A DNA stretch of 64,000 bases from the NCBI GenBank assembly GCA_016715795.1, contig JADJXP010000002.1:1-64000 (forward strand), in the 5' to 3' direction. A program made the position numbers and the translations under genes. Below the pieces are notes generated by a model, which had not been told where the DNA came from, did not search any database, and was given only the letters and a program-made list of their open reading frames with translations. Below, piece by piece: positions 15,844 through 22,803 of the stretch (position 1 is its first letter; each line of letters begins with the position of its first letter). The DNA comes from Chloracidobacterium sp. GTDB taxonomy: Bacteria > Acidobacteriota > Blastocatellia > Pyrinomonadales > Pyrinomonadaceae.

Positions 15844-18696
15844 ATGACGGAACCATTGGACCTGAAAAAGACTGTTAATCTGCCTAGGACGGATTTTTCC
15901 CAAAAGGCGAATCTCGGGCAGATGGAGCCTGCACGCTCGAAGAAGTGGCAGGAAATAGGCTTGTATGAAAAGGTGTTGGAAGCGCGCAAAGGGCGCGAGA
16001 AATTCATCCTCCACGACGGCCCGCCGTATGCTAACGCGGATATTCACATCGGTACGGCGCTGAACAAGATACTCAAGGACTTCGTCGTCAAAACACGTTC
16101 GATGATGGGCTACGACGCGCCGTATGTGCCGGGCTACGACTGTCATGGCCTGCCGATCGAGACCATCGTCGAGAAAAAGCTTGCCGATAAGGGCAAGAAC
16201 AAGAATGACATCCCCGTTGCCTCATTCCGCCGCATATGTCGCGAGCATGCTTCGACGGCGATGAACAACCAGACGCGTGACTTTCAGCGGTTGGGAATTC
16301 TGGGCGAGTGGCAAGATCCGTATCTAACGATGTCGCCGGAGTACGAATCCTCGACCGCGCGGCTTTTCGGCCGTTTCCTCGAACGTGGCTTTATTTACAA
16401 GGGCCAGCGGCCTGTCTATTGGTGTACTTACGACCAGACGGCCCTTGCGGAGGCTGAGGTCGAGTATAAGGAGCACACTTCGCCGTCGGTTTACGTCAAA
16501 TTTCCGCTCAAGACCAATCCGACCGAGATCGACCCGGCCCTGGCGGGGCGGAATGTCTTCCTCGTCATCTGGACGACCACGCCGTGGACGCTGCCCGCGA
16601 ATCTTGGCATCGCCGTGCATCCGGATTTTGATTATTCGGCCGTCGAGACGGGCGGCGAGGTTTACATTGTCGCGAGTGAGCTTGCCGGGGCCTTTGGCGA
16701 AATCTGCGAGGTTGGGTCGGTCAGAGAACTCGCTCGCTTCAAGGGCGCAAAGCTCGACCGAATGGAAGCGAAACATGCATGGCTCGACCGCCCGTCGCTC
16801 ATCATGAACGGTGAGCACGTCACGCTTGGCGAGGCCGATGCTGAGGTCGAGTTGGACGTTCGATTCGAGGATAAATCCGCGAAGAAGAGCGGCACAGGCT
16901 GCGTTCACACAGCTCCGGGCCACGGCGGCGACGATTTTCATATTGCTAAGAAATACGGTCTCGATATCTACAATCCTGTAGATGACGCCGGGCGGTTTAT
17001 CGATGAAGTTGAACATTTCGGCGGTATGGATATCTTTGAGGCAAACCCCAGGATAGTCGAGTTTTTGCGCGAGAACGGAATGCTGCTGCATTCCGAGAGA
17101 TACGCCCATCGCTATCCGCATTGTTGGCGCTGTAAGAATCCCGTGATCTTTCGTGCTACGCCGCAGTGGTTTATTTCGATGGACGAAGCTGTTGACGGTC
17201 GTAGCTTACGCGAACGCGCGTGCGATGAGATCGCTGAGGTCAAATGGCATCCGGCGTGGGGCCAGGGCCGCATGGCGAATATGTTCAAGGGCCGTCCTGA
17301 CTGGTGCGTGTCGCGTCAGCGTTTCTGGGGAGTGCCGATCCCGGTTTTCTATTGTCAGGGCTGCGAAGACGCGGTTGCCGATTCCAGGATCGTTGATCAC
17401 GTCGCCGACATCTTTGCCAAAGAGACCGCCGATGCGTGGTATGCGAGACCCGAGTCCGAATTGCTGCCCGCTGGCTACAAATGCGCAAAATGCGGCGGCA
17501 GTGAATTTCGCAAAGAGACCGATATTCTCGACGTCTGGTTCGATTCGGGCTCATCATGCGTAGCCGTGCTGGAAACACGCGGCGATACGCTGCGGTTTCC
17601 CGCCGATGTATATCTCGAGGGCGGCGACCAGTATCGCGGCTGGTTCAATTCCAGCCTTAGCTGCGGCATCGCCGCACACGACACGGCACCCTACAAACAG
17701 ATCATTACCCACGGCTGGGTCGTTGACGGCGAGGGCAAGAAGCAATCCAAATCGCTCGGCAATGTCACCGCTCCGCAGGAGATCATCGACAGATCAGGCG
17801 CCGACGTGCTTCGCCTGTGGGCAGCGGCGGTCGATTACACCGAGGACGTTCGCTGCTCAGACGAGATCCTTCAGCGTGTCGTTGATGCGTATCGCAAGAT
17901 GCGGAATACGCTGCGTTACGCGTTGGGGAATCTCGACGGTTTCGATCCCGGAACGGACAGTGTTCCGGCCGAGAAGCTAGAAGAGATCGACCGATGGGCT
18001 TTGGCTGAACTTGACGTTGTGACCGCGAAGGTGCTGGATGGTTACGAGAGCTACGATTTTCAGGCCGCATACACGGCCCTCTACAATTTTTGCGGCATCA
18101 CGCTGTCGGCTCGCTATTTTGACATCATCAAGGACCGGCTCTACATCCTGGCACCCAAGAGCCAGGCAAGGCGTTCGGCGCAAACCGCGCTCTACACAAT
18201 TGGCGATTCGCTCATCCGATTGATGGCTCCGCTGCTCGCCTATACCGCAGACGAGGCGTGGGAAAACATGCCGGGCCGTCAAGAGGCGTCGGTACATATC
18301 GCGGAGTTCCCGCGTCGGAATGCTGAAGACACGCAGGCTGGCGGCCTGCGTTTCCGGTGGGAACGCATCTTCACGATCCGCGACGAAGTGCTCAAGGCTC
18401 TCGAAACCGCCCGCAACGACAAACGGATCGGTTCGTCGCTCGAGGCAAAGGTCCTTCTCACGACTGACGCCGAGACTACACGCTTCCTGCTCGACTATTA
18501 CGAGCAATTGCGATACATCTTTATTGTCTCGCAGGTCGAGGTTCGTGAGGGAGACAAATTGACCGTCGAGATCAGAAAGGCCGACGGCGAAAAATGCGAG
18601 CGTTGTTGGAACTATTCGACGCGCGTCGGCGAATTCGAACGCTTCCCGACCGTTTGCGAGCGGTGCAACGACGCGTTGATCGAGATCGTCGAGTAG
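15844..18696 (+). CDS. ileS: Isoleucyl-tRNA synthetase
   Basis: Charges tRNA-Ile with isoleucine and edits misactivated valine. From ATG 15844 the protein has 950 residues, normal for bacterial IleS. The class I signature HIGT is at 68-71 and the KMSKS loop appears as KQSKS at 633-637. The editing CP1 insertion lies between them (VIWTTTPWTLPANLG near residue 240). The C-terminus ends in a zinc site, CERCW then CERCN. TTG 15838 is a less likely start. It heads a co-directional run of seven genes reaching lspA, lgt and the pseudouridine synthase; ileS-lspA linkage is common in bacteria. Confidence 0.97.
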   Translation: MTEPLDLKKTVNLPRTDFSQKANLGQMEPARSKKWQEIGLYEKVLEARKGREKFILHDGPPYANADIHIGTALNKILKDFVVKTRSMMGYDAPYVPGYDCHGLPIETIVEKKLADKGKNKNDIPVASFRRICREHASTAMNNQTRDFQRLGILGEWQDPYLTMSPEYESSTARLFGRFLERGFIYKGQRPVYWCTYDQTALAEAEVEYKEHTSPSVYVKFPLKTNPTEIDPALAGRNVFLVIWTTTPWTLPANLGIAVHPDFDYSAVETGGEVYIVASELAGAFGEICEVGSVRELARFKGAKLDRMEAKHAWLDRPSLIMNGEHVTLGEADAEVELDVRFEDKSAKKSGTGCVHTAPGHGGDDFHIAKKYGLDIYNPVDDAGRFIDEVEHFGGMDIFEANPRIVEFLRENGMLLHSERYAHRYPHCWRCKNPVIFRATPQWFISMDEAVDGRSLRERACDEIAEVKWHPAWGQGRMANMFKGRPDWCVSRQRFWGVPIPVFYCQGCEDAVADSRIVDHVADIFAKETADAWYARPESELLPAGYKCAKCGGSEFRKETDILDVWFDSGSSCVAVLETRGDTLRFPADVYLEGGDQYRGWFNSSLSCGIAAHDTAPYKQIITHGWVVDGEGKKQSKSLGNVTAPQEIIDRSGADVLRLWAAAVDYTEDVRCSDEILQRVVDAYRKMRNTLRYALGNLDGFDPGTDSVPAEKLEEIDRWALAELDVVTAKVLDGYESYDFQAAYTALYNFCGITLSARYFDIIKDRLYILAPKSQARRSAQTALYTIGDSLIRLMAPLLAYTADEAWENMPGRQEASVHIAEFPRRNAEDTQAGGLRFRWERIFTIRDEVLKALETARNDKRIGSSLEAKVLLTTDAETTRFLLDYYEQLRYIFIVSQVEVREGDKLTVEIRKADGEKCERCWNYSTRVGEFERFPTVCERCNDALIEIVE

Positions 18697-18717
18697 AGAC
18701 CGACTAAGGAGGCCCTT

Positions 18718-19152
18718 ATGCTTATCAAAATGACGCAGGCGGCGGTGCTATTGTCCTTGTTCACTGCCGGCGCGATGGCACAGAGTGTCTATACGCCGGC
18801 TCGGGGCTCGGCAGTACGCAAAGCGATACTGGACGCGCTTCGAGTCCCTGTTGAGCGCGAACTAAACCAGAAGATCATTTTCGCGACCGAATACTTCAAT
18901 GTTTCCGGCAAATGGGCATTTGTTGGCGGCGATCCCCAATCGCCTGCCGGCGGCCGTCCAAACTACCGTCACACGCCGTATCAGGAGGCGATCAACGCGG
19001 ATATGTTCGACAATAACTTCTTTGCGGTGTTGAAGAAGACCGGAACACGCTGGACGGTCGTTCACTACGCTATCGGATGCACAGATGTCTGCTACGTCGA
19101 TTGGTGGCGGCGATACAAGGCACCAAAGAGCATCTTCCCTTATACTGAATGA
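18718..19152 (+). CDS. Small secreted protein of unknown function
   Basis: A 144-residue exported protein. A strong ribosome binding site (AAGGAGG at 18705-18711) precedes ATG 18718, and a clear signal peptide ends near GAMAQ. The mature part has RKAILDALR, FNVSGKWAFVGGDPQ and WTVVHYAIGCTDVCYVDWW, with two cysteines that could form a disulphide. The layout (short helix, then a hydrophobic sheet with WTVVHYAIG) resembles small periplasmic NTF2-like or SnoaL-like domains, but I do not recognise the family. It sits between ileS and another small exported protein. Confidence 0.7.
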   Translation: MLIKMTQAAVLLSLFTAGAMAQSVYTPARGSAVRKAILDALRVPVERELNQKIIFATEYFNVSGKWAFVGGDPQSPAGGRPNYRHTPYQEAINADMFDNNFFAVLKKTGTRWTVVHYAIGCTDVCYVDWWRRYKAPKSIFPYTE

Positions 19153-19226
19153 CATAACGCAACCGGCGATACAGCACGAGCGTAAGGCAGTGTGATCTGA
19201 GACATCGCCAATCGGAGTTATTGCAA

Positions 19227-19676
19227 ATGAAGTACCTTATTCTGATCATCGCAACGGTTGTTGTGTTTGGCTCGGCCGTATTCGCCCAAAACAGCGAGAA
19301 AGATGCCGTGCTCGTCCCGCTCCAGAATTATCTCAAGGCCCACGCAACCGGCGACGGTGAGTATTATCGCAAGGCCTTTCATACCGACGGCAATCTGATA
19401 TTCATCCGCGATGGCAAGTACACGACGCGTTCGTTCGCCGACTTTATCGCCGGTGCGAGCGGCAAACCGGCGGCAGACGAGGCAAAACGCAAACGCCGGA
19501 TCGAATCGGTCCACGTCGTCGGCAACGCCGCGATGGCCGTGATCGTACTCGACTATCCGACCGTCAAATTCACCGACTACATGACGCTGCTCAAAATCAA
19601 CGGCGAGTGGAAGATCGTAAATAAATCTTTCTTTGCGGAACCGAAACCATCTCTTGAGATCAAGAAGAATCCGTGA
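19227..19676 (+). CDS. Secreted NTF2-like (Lumazine_bd_2 type) protein
   Basis: A 149-residue exported protein with a cone-shaped NTF2-like fold. The signal peptide ends at AVFAQ. The mature part starts with VLVPLQNYLKAHATGDGEYYRKAFHTD, the typical helix that counts down to a pocket, and ends in the sheet MTLLKINGEWKIVNKSFFAEP. Such domains often bind small ligands, but here the function is unknown. I chose ATG 19227 behind GGAG at about 19214; TTG 19221 is in frame. Its stop overlaps the lspA GTG start by four bases, so the two are translationally coupled. Confidence 0.82.
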   Translation: MKYLILIIATVVVFGSAVFAQNSEKDAVLVPLQNYLKAHATGDGEYYRKAFHTDGNLIFIRDGKYTTRSFADFIAGASGKPAADEAKRKRRIESVHVVGNAAMAVIVLDYPTVKFTDYMTLLKINGEWKIVNKSFFAEPKPSLEIKKNP

Positions 19677-20200
19677 CCAGACGCGACATCATCTGGAAGC
19701 TCGCCTATCTCGGCATCGCCGGAGGCGTCTACATGATCGACCAGGTTACGAAGGCCTGGGCGGCCCGCGAACTGCGTCTCGGCGGTGATCGCTCCCTGAT
19801 CGACGGCTTGCTAAATCTGGCATATGCGACGAATACGGGCATCGCGTTCTCAATGTTTGATGAGGGGGGCGACACCGGCCGGTGGGGCCTGTCGGCCGTG
19901 GCATTCATAGCCGGCGTGCTGGTGCTGTATTTCTTTTGGCGAACGCCGCGAACGGACGATCGTGTCTTGGGTTCGTTGGCCCTTTTGCTTGCCGGTATCG
20001 CCGGCAACGTAACCGACCGTCTGCGGTTCGGTTATGTAATAGATTTTATTGACGTCCAGTTCGGCGCCTGGCACTATCCGACCTTTAACGTCGCCGATGT
20101 GGCGATCTGCGTCGGAGCAGGATTGCTCATTCTGGATATGTTCCTGTCGAAAAAACAAAATACAAAAACCGAAAATCGAAAACCAGAGGTTCCGGCCTGA
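19673..20200 (+). CDS. lspA: Lipoprotein signal peptidase (signal peptidase II)
   Basis: Cleaves signal peptides of lipidated prolipoproteins in the inner membrane. Four hydrophobic helices are present. Conserved motifs: DQVTKAW near residue 23, NTGIAFSMF near 55, GNVTDRLRFGYVIDFIDV with the first catalytic aspartate, and FNVADVAICVG with the second. The gene starts at GTG 19673 inside the previous stop. The last 17 residues (KKQNTKTENRKPEVPA region) are encoded by an AT-rich repeat that also flanks the next gene as an inverted copy, so the tail is probably acquired. Lgt lies two genes downstream in the same pathway. Confidence 0.96.
   Translation: MTRRDIIWKLAYLGIAGGVYMIDQVTKAWAARELRLGGDRSLIDGLLNLAYATNTGIAFSMFDEGGDTGRWGLSAVAFIAGVLVLYFFWRTPRTDDRVLGSLALLLAGIAGNVTDRLRFGYVIDFIDVQFGAWHYPTFNVADVAICVGAGLLILDMFLSKKQNTKTENRKPEVPA
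20156..20182. repeat. Left flanking inverted repeat of the four-helix-bundle cassette
   Basis: A 27-base A-rich block inside the 3' end of lspA. It matches the inverted complement of 20553-20579 at 21 of 27 positions. The pair brackets the four-helix-bundle gene. Confidence 0.5.
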
Positions 20201-20205
20201 ACGTT

Positions 20206-20559
20206 ATGTCACGAACGTTTGAAGATGTCGACATTTGGCAACAAGCCCATGGATTTGTCCTTGAGGTTTATAGGATGACCGAGACCTTTCCGAAACACGA
20301 GCTTTTCTGTCTGACTTCTCAACTGCGGCGTGCCGCGATCTCAATACCCGCAAATTTCGCCGAGGGCTATCGGAAAACCAGTAAACGCGACAAAGTTCGC
20401 TTCTATAACACCTCATTAGCTTCATTAGAAGAATGCAGATATTATCTGCGACTATCGACGGATCTAGGTTACGCCGACACAAACCAACTTCGTGAACATC
20501 TGGAATTGATAAGTAAGATGCTCACGCGATATTCCGCTGCAATTCGAGCAGACTTTTGA
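20206..20559 (+). CDS. Four helix bundle protein (S23/IVP-like)
   Basis: A 117-residue protein of the four-helix-bundle family related to proteins encoded in 23S rRNA intervening sequences and to Avd of diversity-generating retroelements. Diagnostic stretches are FEDVDIWQQAHGFVLEVYRMT, LRRAAISIPANFAEGYRK and FYNTSLASLEECRYYLRLS. The molecular role of stand-alone members is not known. It interrupts the lspA-lgt pair and is bracketed by imperfect inverted repeats, the right one containing its stop codon. It has no obvious ribosome binding site. This looks like a cassette inserted into a housekeeping operon. Confidence 0.85.
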   Translation: MSRTFEDVDIWQQAHGFVLEVYRMTETFPKHELFCLTSQLRRAAISIPANFAEGYRKTSKRDKVRFYNTSLASLEECRYYLRLSTDLGYADTNQLREHLELISKMLTRYSAAIRADF

Positions 20560-20579
20560 TTTTTGATTTTCGTATTTCG
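20553..20579. repeat. Right flanking inverted repeat of the four-helix-bundle cassette
   Basis: A T-rich block (CTTTTGATTTTTGATTTTCG and onward) complementary to 20156-20182 with 6 mismatches in 27. It overlaps the stop of the four-helix-bundle gene and ends 9 bases before the lgt start. Confidence 0.5.
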
Positions 20580-20588
20580 CGTAGCGAC

Positions 20589-21404
20589 ATGTATCCAGAA
20601 CTATTCAGAATCGGCGACTTTCCTGTTACAACGTATGGCATCTGGCTGGCCGTCGGGATGCTGCTGGCCTTGTTCGCTGCGTCGCGCCTCGCTGCACGCG
20701 ACGGACTTAAGCGTGACCACATCTATGACCTCGGCCTCTGGACGCTGATAGGCGGCCTCGTCGGTTCAAAGGTCCTGATGCTCCTTGTCGAGGACAATGT
20801 AAATGTCTTTTCGCTAGATTTTCTTCGTTCCGGCGGCGTATTTTATGGTGGGCTGATCGGCGGTTTTCTAGCCGTCGTGGTTGTTGTCAGATTCTATAAA
20901 CTGCCGTTTTGGAAAACTGCCGACGCATTTGCCCCTGCGGTAGCCCTTGGCCAGGCGTTCGGCCGCCAAGGCTGTTTTGCCGCAGGCTGCTGTTGGGGCA
21001 AGCCGACAGACGCTGCGTGGGGCGTGCATTTTACAGAGCTAGGTAATCAATACACGGGCGTCCCGATCTATGGCCCTGACCATTCGGCGCTCTATCTGCA
21101 CCCGACGCAGTTGATCGAATCGTTCACAATGCTTGCCGTGTTTGCCGGACTCGTCCTATTGCACAAGCGCAAACGGTTTGACGGCCAGGTATTGATCGGC
21201 TACGGCATTGTCTATTCGATATTTCGCTTCTCTATCGAATTCATCCGCGACGACCCGCGCGGCGACCTGCTTGGCCTGACGACGCTTACCGGACTGTCAA
21301 CATCACAGATCGTGAGCCTGATCGTCGCTGCTGTATCGGTTGTTTTCATGATCTGGCGCCTGCGGGTAGAAACACGAGCGGTAGCGAGTGTGCCCGACGC
21401 GTAA
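20589..21404 (+). CDS. lgt: Prolipoprotein diacylglyceryl transferase
   Basis: Transfers diacylglycerol from phosphatidylglycerol to the lipobox cysteine, the step before LspA. The protein from ATG 20589 (MYPELFRIGDFPVTTYGIW) has 271 residues and about seven membrane helices. Family motifs are present: GGLVGSKVLM, RSGGVFYGGLIGG, the Lgt signature AFGRQGCFAAGCCWGKP and YLHPTQLIES. The last 11 residues (ETRAVASVPDA) come from a palindromic repeat unit at 21369-21393, so the tail is probably not native. TTG 20556 is a longer, less likely start. Confidence 0.95.
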   Translation: MYPELFRIGDFPVTTYGIWLAVGMLLALFAASRLAARDGLKRDHIYDLGLWTLIGGLVGSKVLMLLVEDNVNVFSLDFLRSGGVFYGGLIGGFLAVVVVVRFYKLPFWKTADAFAPAVALGQAFGRQGCFAAGCCWGKPTDAAWGVHFTELGNQYTGVPIYGPDHSALYLHPTQLIESFTMLAVFAGLVLLHKRKRFDGQVLIGYGIVYSIFRFSIEFIRDDPRGDLLGLTTLTGLSTSQIVSLIVAAVSVVFMIWRLRVETRAVASVPDA

Positions 21405-21445
21405 GGTTCTTCGTTGGGAGCACACTCCCTACCGGTCGTGTTTCC
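21369..21445. repeat. Inverted pair of REP-like units, family B
   Basis: The unit GAAACACGAGCGGTAGCGAG and the following GTGTGC (21369-21393) returns as an imperfect inverted copy at 21420-21445. The first copy encodes the C-terminal tail of Lgt, and the second ends four bases before the ATG of the pseudouridine synthase. Confidence 0.65.
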
Positions 21446-21449
21446 GCCT

Positions 21450-22466
21450 ATGTCCGGCACCGATTCGCAAATCCTTCATCCTTCATCTCTCGAAGCCGGT
21501 TCGCGTCTCGACGCCTTTCTCGCCGAGCACATAGATACCTGGTCGCGTTCGCGGCTGCAGAGGCTGATCGAGGACGAAGACGTTCTCGTCAACGGGCGTC
21601 CCGTCAAATCGTCCTACAAGGTCCGCGAAGGCGATGAGATCGAGGTGGAACTTACAGAGATTCCTCCTGCCCAATTCGAGCCTGAGGACATTTCGCTCGA
21701 TATTGTTTACGAGGACGAATGTCTCGCCGTTATCAATAAGCCCGCCGGAATGGTCGTCCACCCCGGCGCGGGCGTGCCAAACGGGACGCTCGCGAATGCG
21801 ATAGCTTGGCATTTCAAGTCAGAACCGCCTGCGTCAGCGGGCGGCCAGTTCGTTTCGTCGGATACAACGAAAACGGAACCCAACTGGCCGCCCGCAGACG
21901 CAGGCGGTTCTGACAGGATCGGCATCGTCCATAGGCTGGACAAGGATACGTCGGGTCTCATCGTCGTTGCCAAAGACGAACAAACCGCCGAGGAGTTATC
22001 ACGCGAGTTCCACGACCGCGAGGTGGAGAAATCCTATGTCGCTCTTGTCCACGGCGTGATCGAAGAAAACTCCGGCACCATCGACCGCCCGATCGCTCGT
22101 GACCGCCACAACCGCACAAAAATGACCGTCGCCGCTAATGGCCGCAACGCGTTGACGCTGTGGCGTGTCCGGCAGCGTTTCGAAAAGTTCACTCTCCTCG
22201 ACATCGACATCAAGACCGGCCGCACGCACCAGATCCGCGTCCATCTCGCCTCGATCAATCACCCCGTCGTCGGTGACGCCACCTACAACGCCGGCCGCGA
22301 CGCTCATATAGCCGACAACAACCTCAAAAAAGCCGTCGAACACCTTGGCCGCTTCTTCCTGCACGCGCAGCGGCTCGCCTTTACGCATCCAAAGACGGGC
22401 GAGCGGATGGAATTTACGCAAGAACTGCCTGAGGCTTTAAAAGAACTCCTCGGCCTCTTAGGGTAG
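21450..22466 (+). CDS. RluA-family 23S rRNA pseudouridine synthase (RluD-like) with an in-frame repeat insertion
   Basis: Isomerises uridines in large-subunit rRNA. An S4 RNA-binding domain (about residues 15-75, SRLDAFLAEH, then LVNGRPVKSSYKVREGDEI) precedes the catalytic domain, which has INKPAGMVVHPGAG, HRLDKDTSGL with the catalytic aspartate, and TGRTHQIRVHLA. Between AIAWHFK and RIGIVHRLD about 31 residues are inserted (EPPASAGGQ to WPPADAGGS). They are encoded by an inverted repeat of two 32-base arms, absent from ordinary RluD proteins. The frame stays open. ATG 21450 was chosen over TTG 21414. RluD is favoured over RluC or RluA by length and sequence, with moderate certainty. Confidence 0.92.
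   Translation: MSGTDSQILHPSSLEAGSRLDAFLAEHIDTWSRSRLQRLIEDEDVLVNGRPVKSSYKVREGDEIEVELTEIPPAQFEPEDISLDIVYEDECLAVINKPAGMVVHPGAGVPNGTLANAIAWHFKSEPPASAGGQFVSSDTTKTEPNWPPADAGGSDRIGIVHRLDKDTSGLIVVAKDEQTAEELSREFHDREVEKSYVALVHGVIEENSGTIDRPIARDRHNRTKMTVAANGRNALTLWRVRQRFEKFTLLDIDIKTGRTHQIRVHLASINHPVVGDATYNAGRDAHIADNNLKKAVEHLGRFFLHAQRLAFTHPKTGERMEFTQELPEALKELLGLLG
21819..21913. repeat. REP-like doublet, family A, inserted inside the pseudouridine synthase gene
   Basis: Two 32-base arms at 21819-21850 and 21882-21913 are inverted copies with a single mismatch, separated by 31 bases. The arm core TCAGAACCGCCTGCGTCAGC resembles the units at 15807 and 49435. Confidence 0.85.
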
Positions 22467-22803
22467 CGTCTTAGTTTTATTCGTACATTCGTGGCTAATT
22501 TTCTGGCAGGCATGACCAGCCACGGATGCACGAATTAAGACACTACCTCCTCTTAGAAAAATATTGACTTCTTGTGCACGAATGTGCTATGCTTGCAACA
22601 CTTAGCACTTCCGTGTATGACAAATTCCATTTTTGCGCGAAATTCGTGGAACACGGCCTGAAAAGCGATGTTAAGCCTAATGGAGACAACAGTTTACAGC
22701 GTTCCACCCACGGGTGGAACACGCTCGGAACGCACCGGACATTTTGCGGTCCCAAACCTCTGTGGGACAGTTGGGACACTGGGACACGTGGGACAAATGG
22801 GAC
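22467..22803. repeat. Non-coding stretch rich in repeats upstream of the GH92 gene
   Basis: About 340 bases without a credible gene. It contains an imperfect inverted repeat at 22477-22498 and 22518-22538 (TTATTCGTACATTCGTGGCT type, a relative of the perfect one at 46066-46125). It also has a 9-base hairpin, GTTCCACCC with GGGTGGAAC, at 22701-22720, and degenerate tandem copies of TGGGACA at about 22761-22811 that run up to and into the start of the mannosidase gene. Confidence 0.6.
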
